DNA of 64,000 nucleotides from Alphaproteobacteria bacterium (GCA_025361185.1 JANYAR010000175.1:1-64000), one strand, 5' to 3'; positions 1-9,570 are shown, counted from the stretch's first letter. Translations and numbers: made by a program. Notes: generated by a model not told the origin, from the sequence alone.

Positions 1-391
1 CCAGATCCTTGACCACCGGCATATGCGGCAAGGGATAGACGCTGACCGCGCCGGAACAGTCGTTGATCGCCTTGGTGCAGGCCAGGGTATTGCCGCCCGC
101 GATGTTCATGGCGCAGGAACCGCACACGCCCTCGCGGCAGGAGCGGCGGAAGGACAGGGTCGGATCGATCTCGTTCTTGATCTTGATCAGCGCGTCCAGG
201 ACCATGGGGCCGCAACTGTCCAGGTCCACGGTGTAGGTGTCCATACAAGGATTTTCGCCCGCGTCGGGATTGTAGCGATAGACCTTGAATTCCTTGGTGC
301 GCTTGGGCTTCTTGCCGTTGGCGCTCCTGTCGGTGGGCCAGACCTTGCCCTTTTTCACCCGGCTGTTCTTGGGCAGCATGATCTCGACCAT
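1..391 (-). CDS. sdhB: Succinate dehydrogenase iron-sulfur subunit, 5' part (cut by window edge)
   Basis: Reading the minus strand from the ATG at 391 gives about 130 residues beginning [10 protein letters not shown]. They include the 2Fe-2S ferredoxin-type motif [13 protein letters not shown] and the typical alphaproteobacterial segment [13 protein letters not shown]. SdhB passes electrons from SdhA FAD to ubiquinone through three Fe-S clusters in complex II at the inner membrane. The 3' half, with the cysteines of the other two clusters, lies outside the window. It is about 4 kb from sdhCDA and points away from it. It may be the last gene of a membrane protein-rpe-heparinase-sdhB run, with 69 bases between it and the heparinase stop. 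Identity is confident. Confidence 0.93.
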   Translation of the reverse strand, partial: MVEIMLPKNSRVKKGKVWPTDRSANGKKPKRTKEFKVYRYNPDAGENPCMDTYTVDLDSCGPMVLDALIKIKNEIDPTLSFRRSCREGVCGSCAMNIAGGNTLACTKAINDCSGAVSVYPLPHMPVVKDL

Positions 392-460
392 AAAAGCTCC
401 TGAAGGCGGGGTGATTTGCGCCGTAGAGTGCCAGCGCGGGCGGCCCGGAACAACCCCAGC

Positions 461-2143
461 CTATGCCACGATTTGTTCGAACACCCATGCGATTTCCGCA
501 GTGGAATCGTTGAGGGTGCCGTTGACGACCAGCTGTTCGGACCGGCGTACCTGGGAACCGCCCAGATAAACACTCTCCTCCACCTCCAGCGCGCCGCCGC
601 CGGACCGGAAACGCCAGCCCTCCCCGCCCGGCAATTTGAGAAGGATGCCGCCGCCATCCAGTTGCGACACCCGCGCGTCGGGATGGATGTGAAACCGCAC
701 CGTGAAGCCCAGCGCAGGTCCTTTTTGCGCAACGCGCAGCAGCCGGTCGCGGCCCGTTACCATCAATCCCTGCGGCGACAGGGTGATCTGACGCTCGTGG
801 CGAACCCCGAACAGCGGCACATAGGCGTCATGCAATACCTCCACCGTCCAGCCCTGAGCGGTCTCCAGCCGCCGCGACGAAACCTCGTCCGGTCCCCCCA
901 GCAGGCGCGGGCCCAAGAGGTCGCGGACGATGCCGGGCCCAAGAATTTGGGCGCTGGACGTATCGGCCAAGGTCAAGGTGGAGTGGGCAGCCGTCGCCCG
1001 AAGGACCTCATTCCAGGCCGGGTTTGCCTCACCGCCGGTGCCGCAATTGACCACGATGCGGTCAGGACCGGATGACAGTTCAAACGCGCCCGCGCCGGCA
1101 TGGGCATCCAGCGCGAAGGCCCCTTGTGGTGTCTTGCCGCAATCCAGCAGGCACAAGCTGCGTCCCGCCGTCAGCCGCTGATAGCCACTGTGCCGGGCAT
1201 GGTGAAAGGGCTGGCCGCGCACTTCGTCGCGCGCCAGAAGACTCGCGACCATGCGCGCATCGCTTTGCGAGCCGCCGTTGAACAGCGCCATCGCGCCGTC
1301 GCCGTGGCGGAAGAAACGCAGCATGGGCGCCATCCGGTCATGCGCATTGCGCAGGACATGCGGCGGCTCTTCGCCCACCGCGCTCAAGCCTTCCATCACG
1401 GCGAGAACAAGACGATAGGCGGCAAGCAGGGTTTCCGGCGAGCGGCTGACATGACCGCCATCGGGCAGGATCTGCCGCTCGATCTCTTCTTCCAGGCGCG
1501 CAAGGCCGGTCTGGCGGCGCCCCCGACTATCGTCCAGGCACAGCGCCGACAGCGCCAGCACGGCGGCGGATTCCAATCGGGGCGATCCATCAGGCGCCTC
1601 GCCGCAAATGCGTTCCAACATCTTGCATTGTTCGCGCAAGGACACGAACAGGCGCGAGCGCCACATCATGTCGGAATTGGCGATCACCAGCCTTCCATGG
1701 ACGAAAATGGCGCAAAGCCGCTGCGCCATGACATGCGGCGACCACACCGGTTCGCTATAGGCGCCATGGCGCTTGATCCACTGGCTGATCAGATTTGTCG
1801 CCAATGTCCGGGCATTGTCGCCGCCGGCGCTGGACAAGGGCGCCAGCCAGGCAAAGCCGTGCAACGCCGCATGCCAGGCCTGTGTGGGCGGCGGCAGGTC
1901 AAAGACCGAGACGCCATCGGGCACATCCAGGTGCACGCCATGAAAGCGAAACCGGCCCCTGAGCAGGGCGTCGGCGTCTTCCAGGCGGCGCGGCGCCGCA
2001 TCCCAGGAATGAAACACGATATGGTCGGCCAGGGGGCCGCGCAGCAAACGGCGATAGAACCAGTTGGACCGCCACCAGACCCGCAGCGGCGCGGCCATGC
2101 GGCGCAAACCTGCCCGAAACAGTTCCGGCAGGAGCGGCAACAT
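461..2143 (-). CDS. Heparinase II/III family protein
   Basis: The 560-residue protein has an N-terminal alpha-helical, toroid-like half (HAALHGFAWLAPL, NLISQWIKRHGAYS) and a C-terminal beta-rich half with GADAHAGA-like motifs, as in heparinase II/III-family polysaccharide lyases. The real substrate of these alphaproteobacterial homologues is not known to me, and a role in envelope polysaccharide turnover is inference. The track starts at a TTG at 2164. I prefer the ATG at 2143 because GGGGAG lies just upstream of it. The gene follows rpe by 17 bases, so the two are probably co-transcribed. From memory, heparinase-like genes often lie beside rpe or purH in this class. Confidence 0.8.
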   Translation of the reverse strand: MLPLLPELFRAGLRRMAAPLRVWWRSNWFYRRLLRGPLADHIVFHSWDAAPRRLEDADALLRGRFRFHGVHLDVPDGVSVFDLPPPTQAWHAALHGFAWLAPLSSAGGDNARTLATNLISQWIKRHGAYSEPVWSPHVMAQRLCAIFVHGRLVIANSDMMWRSRLFVSLREQCKMLERICGEAPDGSPRLESAAVLALSALCLDDSRGRRQTGLARLEEEIERQILPDGGHVSRSPETLLAAYRLVLAVMEGLSAVGEEPPHVLRNAHDRMAPMLRFFRHGDGAMALFNGGSQSDARMVASLLARDEVRGQPFHHARHSGYQRLTAGRSLCLLDCGKTPQGAFALDAHAGAGAFELSSGPDRIVVNCGTGGEANPAWNEVLRATAAHSTLTLADTSSAQILGPGIVRDLLGPRLLGGPDEVSSRRLETAQGWTVEVLHDAYVPLFGVRHERQITLSPQGLMVTGRDRLLRVAQKGPALGFTVRFHIHPDARVSQLDGGGILLKLPGGEGWRFRSGGGALEVEESVYLGGSQVRRSEQLVVNGTLNDSTAEIAWVFEQIVA

Positions 2144-2160
2144 CTCGCTCCCCCGCACCG

Positions 2161-2820
2161 TCAACCCCTCAAGGCGGCAATATTGGCGGCATACTGGGAC
2201 GGCCCGCCCTGGAACACCGCGGTGCCCGCCACCAATACAGTGGCGCCGGCGGCGATGGCGCGCCTGGCGGTCGCCGGCGTGATGCCGCCATCCACTTCCA
2301 GCGCGATATCACGTCCTGTTGCGTCGATGCGTTTGCGCGCGGCCTCGATCTTTGCAAGCTGACTTTCGATGAAGCTTTGCCCGCCGAAACCGGGATTGAC
2401 GCTCATGATCAAAATCAGGTCCACCAGATCCATCAGATTGTCCAACGCATCGATCGGCGTTGCGGGATTGAGGACAACGCCAGCTTTCTTGCCCAGCTTG
2501 CGGATCAACTGAAGCGTGCGGTGGACATGCGGTCCGCTTTCGGGATGCACCGTCAAGCCGTCGGCGCCGGCTTGCGCAAAGGCTTCGATATATGGGTCCA
2601 CCGGCGAGATCATCAGATGGACGTCGAAGGGCTTTTGGGCGTGGCCGCGCAACGCCTTCACCACCTGTGGCCCGATGGTGATGTTGGGCACGAAATGGCC
2701 GTCCATCACATCGACATGGATCCAGTCCGCGCCCGCCGCCTCGACCGCCGCGATTTCCGCGCCCAACTTCGAGAAATCGGCGGAGAGAATCGAGGGCGCG
2801 ATCAGGACAGGCTTGGCCAT
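2161..2820 (-). CDS. rpe: Ribulose-phosphate 3-epimerase
   Basis: The 219-residue TIM-barrel enzyme interconverts ribulose 5-phosphate and xylulose 5-phosphate in the pentose phosphate pathway. The family signatures IAPSILSADFSKLG at the N terminus, HVDVMDGHFVPNITIG, DVHLMI and VNPGFGGQSFI are all present, and the C-terminal phosphate-binding region VDGGIT...GATVLVAGTAVF is intact. The longer track ORF is an upstream extension through the neighbouring gene. The ATG at 2820 gives the normal family length. The membrane-protein stop lies 4 bases upstream and the heparinase-like gene 17 bases downstream, indicating one minus-strand transcript. Confidence 0.95.
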   Translation of the reverse strand: MAKPVLIAPSILSADFSKLGAEIAAVEAAGADWIHVDVMDGHFVPNITIGPQVVKALRGHAQKPFDVHLMISPVDPYIEAFAQAGADGLTVHPESGPHVHRTLQLIRKLGKKAGVVLNPATPIDALDNLMDLVDLILIMSVNPGFGGQSFIESQLAKIEAARKRIDATGRDIALEVDGGITPATARRAIAAGATVLVAGTAVFQGGPSQYAANIAALRG

Positions 2821-2824
2821 GAGG

Positions 2825-4237
2825 TTAAGTGCCGGATTCGGACAAAGGCTGCAAGGCGCGGCGATCGCGGGCCACAGCCAGAAGCAGGACCAGGCTGGGC
2901 AGCCACACGATCCGCGACTGGTAGCGGTCATGGGGGTTGGAAAACGTGCCGCAGATGATGGCATTGCCGACCAGGCCCAGCAGCACCAGGGCCGGCAGTA
3001 GGCCCTCGCCCCAGCTCCGGCGCGCCACCGCATGCTGGAGCAACACCGCCAGTCCCAAGATCGACATCGCCCCCACCGGGACATGGATCAGGTTGAGGGG
3101 CTTGAAGCGGAACCGGGCGCGTTGCTGGCGCGCCGCCAGATAGGCCGGCAACTGAGCGGGAATCAGATGCTTGAACTGGGGTTCCAGAATCCGCAACTGC
3201 GGTTCGACGCCGTCACCGGTCTTGAACTGAAAAAATTGCAGCACCGATTCACGAACCGCCTTGCGCACATGCATGACCGGATAGCGCTTGAGGCTTTCCA
3301 TCACCATGCGGCGGCCTTCGTCCTGTTGCGCCTGGCTATTGAATCCGCCCAGGGCGCGAAAGCTGCTGCTTTGGCCCCACAACCAAGCCTCGGCCGATTG
3401 CGGCACACTGTTCTTATAGGCACAGAGCCGCCAATTCATGGTGCCATTCGGCGGGCACGTGTCGCTCATCAACCTCTGCACGATGCCGTCCTGCATCAAG
3501 CGGGCCAGAACGAAAATCGAGCCGGACTTGCTGACAAAGATTTTTCCGGTCAGCGCGAAATTGCTCGCCACGACAAGGCTTAGCGCGGCCATCAATGCAA
3601 TAAGGCCGTGCTTGAGGTCTATTTTTGCCCATAGCGGGACGGCCTGCATGTTCTGAATTAATTTGAAAAACGCGGCTGCGATCAAAAGCCCGCCCAGCAA
3701 CCCCAGATGCGAGGGGTGAGAAGCCACTGCCAGGCCGGTCAGTCCCGTCACCACAAGCCGTCCCGCTCTGCCGAGCCGATCGCCGCGGAACAACAGCAGA
3801 TAGGCGCCTAGGATCACAACGGGCGTGAAAATGTCAGGTTCGACCTGCCCCGCATACCAGCCAATGCCGGTGAAGAGGCTAAGGACTGCCCCGATGGCCG
3901 TGAGGCCCCCCAACGTCAGCCTTGGCGCCTCGGCGCGGGCCACTTGCAGGATCATGTAGCTGATCATCAAGGCTTGCAGGATCACCAAGGGCCAAAGGCT
4001 GAAACGAGCGCCCGCCAGGAACAACAGTTCGGCATAGACCGGCGCGCGTTCGACCAGAAAGGTATGGGCCAGCCCTTCCAGCAAATAGCCGCCCGTGTCG
4101 TAGAACATCAGGGGGAAGCCGTTCCATATCGCCACCGACAGGAACATCAGGCTCAAACCCGCCATGGCCAGCACGCAGTTGGCAGCGCCCCGTAGCGGGG
4201 GATTCCAAGCTCTCCAGTTGATCGGTGATTCGCCCAT
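2825..4237 (-). CDS. Multi-pass membrane protein, unknown function
   Basis: This 470-residue protein has about ten hydrophobic segments, for example VLAMAGLSLMFLSVAIW near the N terminus, LGGLTAIGAVLSLFTGI and GLLGGLLIAAAFF. It also has a large hydrophilic loop at about residues 240-350 and a final hydrophobic hairpin at 385-455. The layout resembles polytopic GT-C-like glycosyltransferases or related inner-membrane proteins, but I see no diagnostic motif and assign no function. It is the first gene of the minus-strand run ahead of rpe and is divergent from sdhC, with 149 bases between the two starts. Confidence 0.7.
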   Translation of the reverse strand: MGESPINWRAWNPPLRGAANCVLAMAGLSLMFLSVAIWNGFPLMFYDTGGYLLEGLAHTFLVERAPVYAELLFLAGARFSLWPLVILQALMISYMILQVARAEAPRLTLGGLTAIGAVLSLFTGIGWYAGQVEPDIFTPVVILGAYLLLFRGDRLGRAGRLVVTGLTGLAVASHPSHLGLLGGLLIAAAFFKLIQNMQAVPLWAKIDLKHGLIALMAALSLVVASNFALTGKIFVSKSGSIFVLARLMQDGIVQRLMSDTCPPNGTMNWRLCAYKNSVPQSAEAWLWGQSSSFRALGGFNSQAQQDEGRRMVMESLKRYPVMHVRKAVRESVLQFFQFKTGDGVEPQLRILEPQFKHLIPAQLPAYLAARQQRARFRFKPLNLIHVPVGAMSILGLAVLLQHAVARRSWGEGLLPALVLLGLVGNAIICGTFSNPHDRYQSRIVWLPSLVLLLAVARDRRALQPLSESGT

Positions 4238-4306
4238 CGCCCCCCGCGCACGAGAATTTGCCGCAAGCCGCGCTCCAATGCGATAGCGGACGGGACGAAT
4301 GTGCGG

Positions 4307-4334
4307 TTGACTGCGGGCAGCGCGCCCCTAAACT
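4307..4334 (+). promoter_or_regulatory. Candidate promoter of sdhCDA
   Basis: TTGACT and TAAACT are separated by 16 bases and lie about 50 bases before the sdhC start, in the divergent intergenic region. This is a reasonable sigma-70-type match by eye. No operator was recognised. Confidence 0.45.
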
Positions 4335-4386
4335 CCGCCCCGGCCAAGATAACTGAACCGATAACCTTCCGTTCAAAGGGACTTTT

Positions 4387-4809
4387 ATGGCGGACCACCC
4401 GCAAAAATCTGGGACGAACGCGCGTCCGCTTTCTCCCCATCTCACCATCTATCGCTGGCCGGTCACCATGATGACCTCCATCGCCCACCGCGCCACCGGT
4501 ATGGGCCTGTCGGTCGGGGTTGTGGTCCTGGCCTGGTGGCTGGTGTGCATCTCCAATGGGCCGGAAGGCTGGCAGAGCTTTCATGCCATCTGGGATACGC
4601 CGCTCGGCCTGCTGGCGCTGTTCGGGCTGACCTGGTCGCTGATCTTTCACTTCCTCAACGGCGTGCGGCACCTGGCCTGGGATCTGGGTTACGGCTTTGC
4701 CAAACAGCTCGCCGAGCGCAACAGCGTGATCATCTTCGCACTTTCCATCATCGGCGCGCTTGCGGTCTTCGCAGCCGTCTGGACCGGCCATGGAGGATAT
4801 CTGCAATGA
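4387..4809 (+). CDS. sdhC: Succinate dehydrogenase cytochrome b556 subunit
   Basis: The 140-residue membrane anchor of complex II has an N-terminal [20 protein letters not shown] segment, [14 protein letters not shown] and [12 protein letters not shown] with the haem and quinone-site histidines, and three membrane helices. With SdhD it binds haem b and ubiquinone and anchors SdhA/SdhB. AAAGGGAC precedes the ATG. Its stop overlaps the sdhD start (ATGA), so the two are translationally coupled. Confidence 0.95.
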   Translation: MADHPQKSGTNARPLSPHLTIYRWPVTMMTSIAHRATGMGLSVGVVVLAWWLVCISNGPEGWQSFHAIWDTPLGLLALFGLTWSLIFHFLNGVRHLAWDLGYGFAKQLAERNSVIIFALSIIGALAVFAAVWTGHGGYLQ

Positions 4810-5186
4810 GCTCGGCGCAAACGCCGCTGCACAAAGTGCGCGGCATGGGCTCGTCCCATTCCGGCACCGGCCATTTCTGGCACGAGCGCGTCACCGCCGT
4901 GGCGCTGATCCCGCTGTCGCTGTGGTTTCTCTATGTGATGCTGGGCCTGGCCGGCACCAGCGAAGTCACCGCGCTGCAGTTCCTGGCGCATCCTTGGAAC
5001 GCACTGATGATGGGCGCCTTTGTCTGTTTTTCGCTCTGGCATGCCTATCTCGGCCTTCAGGTGGTGGTGGACGATTATGTCCACACCGCCGGAGCCAAGA
5101 TATTCCTGCTTCTGCTGATCCGTTTTTCCGTCATCGCCACCGGCGCGACCTGCCTGTTCGCCATCGTGCGCATCGCCGCCCTATAG
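4806..5186 (+). CDS. sdhD: Succinate dehydrogenase membrane anchor subunit
   Basis: The 126-residue protein has a short soluble N terminus ([20 protein letters not shown]) and three hydrophobic helices. The characteristic [16 protein letters not shown] motif follows helix two. SdhD is the second membrane anchor of complex II and contributes a haem ligand and part of the quinone pocket. The track does not list it separately because the long sdhA-frame ORF and a shadow frame span it. The ATG at 4806 overlaps the sdhC stop by four bases. sdhA begins 8 bases after its stop. Confidence 0.93.
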   Translation: MSSAQTPLHKVRGMGSSHSGTGHFWHERVTAVALIPLSLWFLYVMLGLAGTSEVTALQFLAHPWNALMMGAFVCFSLWHAYLGLQVVVDDYVHTAGAKIFLLLLIRFSVIATGATCLFAIVRIAAL

Positions 5187-5194
5187 GAACACTC

Positions 5195-6982
5195 ATGCCC
5201 GCCTACAATATCGTTGACCATACTTTCGACGTCGTGGTTGTCGGCGCCGGTGGCGCCGGTCTGCGCGCCACCCTGGAATGCGCCGCGCGCGGTCTGAAGA
5301 CCGCCTGCATCACCAAGGTGTTTCCCACCCGCAGCCACACCGTGGCGGCGCAAGGCGGCGTGGCGGCGAGCCTGGGCAATATGGGCGAGGACAATTGGCG
5401 CTGGCATATGTACGACACCGTCAAGGGTTCGGACTGGCTGGGCGATCAGGACTCCATCGAATATCTGTGCCGCAACGCGCCCGAAGCGGTCTACGAGCTG
5501 GAGCATTTCGGCATGCCCTTCAGCCGCACCGAGGAAGGCAAGATCTACCAGCGCGCCTTTGGCGGCATGACCGCCAATTACGGCCAGGGCATCGTGCAGC
5601 GCACCTGCGCAGCGGCCGACCGCACCGGCCATGCCATGCTGCACACTTTGTACGGCCAGTGCGTGAAGCATGAAGTCAATTTCTTCATCGAATTTTTCGC
5701 CCTCGACCTGATCATGGAGGATGGCGCCTGCCGCGGCGTGCTGGCGTGGAATCTTGACGACGGCAGCATCCATCGTTTCCGCACCCACAAGGTGATCATG
5801 GCCACCGGCGGCTATGGCCGCGCCTATCAGAGCTGCACCGGCGCCCATACCCAGACCGGCGACGGCAATGCCATGGTGCTGCGCGCCGGCCTGCCGCTGC
5901 AGGACATGGAATTCGTGCAGTTCCATCCCACCGGCATCTTCGGCGCCGGCGTACTGATCACCGAAGGCGTGCGCGGGGAAGGCGGCTATCTGACCAACTC
6001 TGAAGGTGAGCGCTTCATGGAGCGCTACGCGCCCAATGCCAAGGACCTGGCCTCGCGCGACGTGGTGTCCCGCGCCATGACAATCGAAATCCGCGAGGGC
6101 CGCGGCGTCGGCCCCGGCAAGGATCATATCCACCTGCATCTGTCGCATCTGGATCCCAAGGTCATCCATGAACGTCTGCCGGGCATCTCGGAATCGGCGC
6201 GCATCTTCGCGGGCGTGGACGTGACCAAGGAGCCGATCCCGGTGCTGCCCACGGTGCATTACAATATGGGCGGTATTCCTTGCGCCTATACCGGCCAGGC
6301 CTTGACGCTTTCAAACGGCAATCCCGACACACCGGTGCCCGGCCTGATGGCGGTGGGCGAAGCGGCCTGTGTCAGTGTGCATGGCGCCAACCGCCTGGGC
6401 TCCAATTCGCTGATCGACCTGGTGGTGTTCGGCAAGGCGGCGGGCATGGAAGCGGCCAAGGCGCTGGAAGGCGTCACCGGCCACCCCGAGCTCACCAAGG
6501 GCGCGGGCGACGCCGCGCTGGCCCGTTTCGACCGCTTGCGCCACGCCAAGGGTTCCACGCCCACCGCCGTGATGCGCGCCGCCATGCAAAAGGCGATGCA
6601 GGAAGATGCCGCCGTGTTCCGCACCGGAGAGACGCTGGAACAGGGCAAGCGCCGCATCGCCGCCATCTATGCCCAGCGCGGCGACCTCGGCATCCAGGAC
6701 CGTTCGCTGATCTGGAACACCGATCTGGTCGAAACCCTGGAGTTCGACAATCTGCTCCAGCAGGCGGCGGTCACGGTGGCGGGCGCGGTCAACCGGCTGG
6801 AGAGCCGCGGCGCCCATGCCCGCGAGGATCATGCAAGCCGCGACGACCAGAACTGGATGAAGCATACCCTGGCCTGGCTGGACGTGAACACAGGTGAGAC
6901 GCGCATCGATTACCGCCCGGTGCACACCTACACCTTGACCAATGACGTCGAATATATCCCGCCCAAGGCGCGGACATATTGA
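5195..6982 (+). CDS. sdhA: Succinate dehydrogenase flavoprotein subunit
   Basis: The 595-residue flavoprotein oxidises succinate to fumarate. It has the Rossmann motif [12 protein letters not shown] at about residues 14-25, the FAD-linking histidine in [11 protein letters not shown] (about His48), QFHPTGI, the catalytic-arginine region RDVVSRAM and the C-terminal succinate-binding [11 protein letters not shown]. The track ORF begins at 4760, but the ATG at 5195, eight bases after sdhD, gives the family length. sdhB does not follow. The next genes are unrelated envelope proteins, so this operon ends at sdhA. Confidence 0.97.
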   Translation: MPAYNIVDHTFDVVVVGAGGAGLRATLECAARGLKTACITKVFPTRSHTVAAQGGVAASLGNMGEDNWRWHMYDTVKGSDWLGDQDSIEYLCRNAPEAVYELEHFGMPFSRTEEGKIYQRAFGGMTANYGQGIVQRTCAAADRTGHAMLHTLYGQCVKHEVNFFIEFFALDLIMEDGACRGVLAWNLDDGSIHRFRTHKVIMATGGYGRAYQSCTGAHTQTGDGNAMVLRAGLPLQDMEFVQFHPTGIFGAGVLITEGVRGEGGYLTNSEGERFMERYAPNAKDLASRDVVSRAMTIEIREGRGVGPGKDHIHLHLSHLDPKVIHERLPGISESARIFAGVDVTKEPIPVLPTVHYNMGGIPCAYTGQALTLSNGNPDTPVPGLMAVGEAACVSVHGANRLGSNSLIDLVVFGKAAGMEAAKALEGVTGHPELTKGAGDAALARFDRLRHAKGSTPTAVMRAAMQKAMQEDAAVFRTGETLEQGKRRIAAIYAQRGDLGIQDRSLIWNTDLVETLEFDNLLQQAAVTVAGAVNRLESRGAHAREDHASRDDQNWMKHTLAWLDVNTGETRIDYRPVHTYTLTNDVEYIPPKARTY

Positions 6983-7003
6983 ACAATCGGGCGCCCATCA
7001 GGG

Positions 7004-7017
7004 ACTAGGCGCCTAGT
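7004..7017. other. 14-bp perfect palindrome
   Basis: ACTAGGCGCCTAGT is a perfect palindrome 22 bases after the sdhA stop. It has no following T-run, so it is not an obvious intrinsic terminator. It could be a protein-binding site or the core of a 3' hairpin. Confidence 0.4.
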
Positions 7018-7083
7018 GCCAGTCATGAACTCTTTGGCGATTCTCGCGTTATATCGACGATGGATTGCGCGTAAGAGGATCCC

Positions 7084-7497
7084 ATGTTCATCCATTCCAT
7101 ATTTGCAGTCCTTCTTGTCTTCGGCGCCGCCGCGCCCGCGTTGGCGCAGCCGGCCAAAAAAACCACCATCACCGTTTCCACCCCCACCCCCGATGACCGC
7201 GCGCGCCAATGGTTGGTGCCGGTGGACGACAAGAACTATACTCAGAGCTGGAATGAGGCGGGCAAAGCCTTCAAGGGCCGCCAGAAAGAAGATGCCTGGG
7301 CGGCCAGCGCCGACGTGCGGCGCGTGCCCTTGGGCGCGGTGGCCAGCCGCAGCCTCAAATCCATAGACCTGGACCGCAACAATATCGCCGTCATCCGCTA
7401 CGACACGGTCTTCGCCCACAAGGCGGCGGCGGTGGAAACTGTCACCCTCGCCTGGGAAAATGGCGGCTGGACGGTGACGGACTATTCCGTCGAGTAG
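7084..7497 (+). CDS. DUF4019 family exported protein
   Basis: The 137-residue protein has a clear signal peptide (MFIHSIFAVLLVFGAAAPALAQ). It is followed by a DUF4019-like domain: WLVPVDDKNYTQSWNEAGKAFKG, then RRVPLGAVASRSLKS, then ETVTLAWENGGWTVTDY. The function of the family is not known to me; its members are small periplasmic proteins. The gene stands alone between sdhA and the glycine-zipper genes. Confidence 0.75.
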   Translation: MFIHSIFAVLLVFGAAAPALAQPAKKTTITVSTPTPDDRARQWLVPVDDKNYTQSWNEAGKAFKGRQKEDAWAASADVRRVPLGAVASRSLKSIDLDRNNIAVIRYDTVFAHKAAAVETVTLAWENGGWTVTDYSVE

Positions 7498-7594
7498 CCC
7501 CAATGCTGCCGCAATTCGTTCAGATATAGTTCAGGCGTGGAAAACGAACCTCTGGGCGCGGCATTGCTGCGTCGAATTTCAAAGGGAGTATTTC

Positions 7595-8269
7595 ATGACC
7601 ATGAAGAAAATTTTGCTCGCCGCCTGCGCGGCGGCAACGCTTATGTCCGGCACCGCTGTGGCCCAACCCGGATGGGTGCCGCCCGGCAACGATCCCGCCG
7701 GCTATTACAGCGATACGGACCATAGCGGCTATTATGACCGCGACGGCCGCTATCGCCGCATCCGAGATCGCGCCTGGCGTGGTGATCGTGATCGCGGCGA
7801 TCGCGACACTGATCGCGGCTACGGCCCTCCTCCACCGCCTCCCGCCTATTATCAGCAGGGCCGCTATGAAGAGAGCTGCCGCCGTGGCAATGCCACCGCC
7901 GGCACCATCTTCGGCGCCCTGGCGGGCGGGTTGATCGGTGGCGCCGCCAGCCGCGGCAATGGCGGCGCGGTCGTCGGCGGCGTCGTGCTGGGCGGCCTGC
8001 TCGGCAACGTCATCGGCCGCGACATCGATTGCGACGACCAGCCGGTGGCCTATCGTGTCTATGCCGACAGCCTGAACGGTGACATCGGACGTCCCTATGA
8101 ATGGCGCAATCGTGACAATCGCGGAACCTTCACCTCCACCCGCGAATTACGCCGTGGCGGCATGATGTGCCGCGAATTCGCCGAGACCAGCTGGCGCGGT
8201 GGCCAGAGTTTTACGCGCACCGGCACCGCGTGCCGCGACGCCGGCACCGGCCATTGGCGGTTTGATTGA
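7595..8269 (+). CDS. Glycine-zipper (17 kDa surface antigen-like) exported protein
   Basis: The 224-residue protein has a signal peptide (MKKILLAACAAATLMSGTAVAQ). An Arg/Asp/Gly/Tyr-rich, low-complexity segment follows (about residues 40-85, ending in PPPPPPAYY). Next comes a glycine-zipper hairpin, GTIFGALAGGLIGGAASRG and VVGGVVLGGLLGNVIGRD. The C-terminal soluble domain has paired cysteines and a YEWRNRDNRGTFTSTRE motif. Such proteins usually sit in or at the outer membrane. AAAGGGAG precedes the start; the ATG at 7601 is an equally plausible start. A shorter paralogue follows 104 bases downstream. Confidence 0.75.
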   Translation: MTMKKILLAACAAATLMSGTAVAQPGWVPPGNDPAGYYSDTDHSGYYDRDGRYRRIRDRAWRGDRDRGDRDTDRGYGPPPPPPAYYQQGRYEESCRRGNATAGTIFGALAGGLIGGAASRGNGGAVVGGVVLGGLLGNVIGRDIDCDDQPVAYRVYADSLNGDIGRPYEWRNRDNRGTFTSTRELRRGGMMCREFAETSWRGGQSFTRTGTACRDAGTGHWRFD

Positions 8270-8373
8270 CGCCCTGGCCCCGGCGTCCGCGCCGGGGCCA
8301 GCCGTCTAACTTTTGCCCGTTCATTTTCGCTTTTAGGCTGTTCGATGCCGTTGCAACTTCGCGGGAGAATGGC

Positions 8374-8832
8374 ATGAGGCCAAACCTTGCCGTCGTTTCT
8401 CTGCTCATCCTGGGCGGGACAGCGCCAGCCATGGCTGACGCCTGCAGCGGACGCGATCACACCGGCGGCACCATCATGGGCGGCGTGCTGGGAGGCGTGC
8501 TCGGCGGCGTTCTCACCCACGGCAAGGTCGTGGGCATCGCCGGCGGCGCCCTGCTGGGAGGACTCGCGGGAAACGCCATCGCCCGCGACCTGGACTGCCA
8601 GGACCGGCCCTATGCGGCGCGCGCCTATGACCAGAGTTTTCATGGCGAGGTCGGCCACCGTTATGAATGGAGCCGCGGCCCCAACCACGGCTATGTCATG
8701 ACCAACCGTGAATTTGACCGGGGCCCACGCCGGTGCCGGGATTTCACCCAAGTCGTTTATCGTCACGGCCGCGAGTATGATCGCATGGGGACGGCCTGCC
8801 GCAGGCGCGATGGTGCGTGGGAGTTTCTCTAG
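8374..8832 (+). CDS. Glycine-zipper exported protein, paralogue of the upstream gene
   Basis: The 152-residue protein has a signal peptide (MRPNLAVVSLLILGGTAPAMA) followed directly by a glycine-zipper pair (GGTIMGGVLGGVLGGVLTHG, IAGGALLGGLAGNAIARD). Its C-terminal domain matches the upstream protein: LDCQDRPYAARAYDQS, HRYEWSRG, REFDRGPRRCRDF, RMGTACRRRDGAWEF. It lacks the low-complexity Arg/Asp segment. I chose the ATG at 8374, which has GGGAG upstream; the longer track ORF would bury the signal peptide. Tandem duplication is the simplest explanation of the pair. Confidence 0.75.
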   Translation: MRPNLAVVSLLILGGTAPAMADACSGRDHTGGTIMGGVLGGVLGGVLTHGKVVGIAGGALLGGLAGNAIARDLDCQDRPYAARAYDQSFHGEVGHRYEWSRGPNHGYVMTNREFDRGPRRCRDFTQVVYRHGREYDRMGTACRRRDGAWEFL

Positions 8833-8978
8833 AGCTAAGCGGGCCTTCCCAGTTTTGGCGGGCCGTTGTCGTGCCCGGACACCGGAAAAACCCGCGCAAA
8901 TGCTGCCTATTTTATAGGCAAACCATTGGGTAACCAATTGACACTAGGCTGAATGACGCAATTCCCTATGCGTTGGAC

Positions 8979-9560
8979 ATGGCCGTATCCTGGACCATCA
9001 GCGTCGGGGGCCATGCCTATGGCCCCTACAGCCTGGAGCAAATGCAGGCCTTCCATGCCGAGAAACGGCTGGCGGCCCATTCCCTGATTGCGCGTGAAGG
9101 CGAGGAGAAATTCCATCCCGCCAGCGAATATCCGGAATTTGCGGCGCTGCTTCAGTCAATGGCGGATGCGCCGGCCGCGTCGCAGCCCGTTCAACCAGGC
9201 CGCTTCGGCGCCCGCATCGAGCTCGACAGCGGCAATCCCGCGCCAGGACATTATGTGATCGCTACGGACATGAAAGAGCGCGCCATCGCCGCGCTGGAAG
9301 AAGAAATATACGCCTTGGGCATGGCGCACCAGATCGGGCCGCAAGTGTGGGCTCTCTCCAGCTTGGCCTCCATCAACGTGGTACGGACGGCCCTGATACA
9401 GAAGTTGGGCAAGACCGACACGCTGTTCATCGTGGATTCCGTGAACGACAAGGTCGCCTGGTTCAATTTCGGCCCCGAGGCAGACGCCCGTGTCCGCAAG
9501 ATGTGGAGCCGCCACACCGAGCCGCAGGCTGGCGAGAAGCGCGGCGTTACCAGGACCTAG
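8979..9560 (+). CDS. GYF_2 (DUF4339) domain protein
   Basis: This protein of about 193 residues has an N-terminal GYF_2-like domain: WTISVGGHAYGPYSLEQMQAF, then LIAREGEEKFHPASEYPEF. The rest is an alpha/beta region of unknown type (GHYVIATDMKERAIAALEEEI; DTLFIVDSVNDKVAWFNFGP). No signal peptide or membrane helix is visible, so it is probably cytoplasmic. GYF_2 modules are thought to mediate protein contacts. I chose the ATG at 8979 over the TTG two codons upstream. Confidence 0.65.
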   Translation: MAVSWTISVGGHAYGPYSLEQMQAFHAEKRLAAHSLIAREGEEKFHPASEYPEFAALLQSMADAPAASQPVQPGRFGARIELDSGNPAPGHYVIATDMKERAIAALEEEIYALGMAHQIGPQVWALSSLASINVVRTALIQKLGKTDTLFIVDSVNDKVAWFNFGPEADARVRKMWSRHTEPQAGEKRGVTRT

Positions 9561-9570
9561 GATCGCGCGC

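Noticed and set aside
5075-6259. 394-residue minus-strand ORF opposite sdhA
   Set aside because: Shadow frame over a certain gene; His/Ala/Gly-rich translation with no domain.
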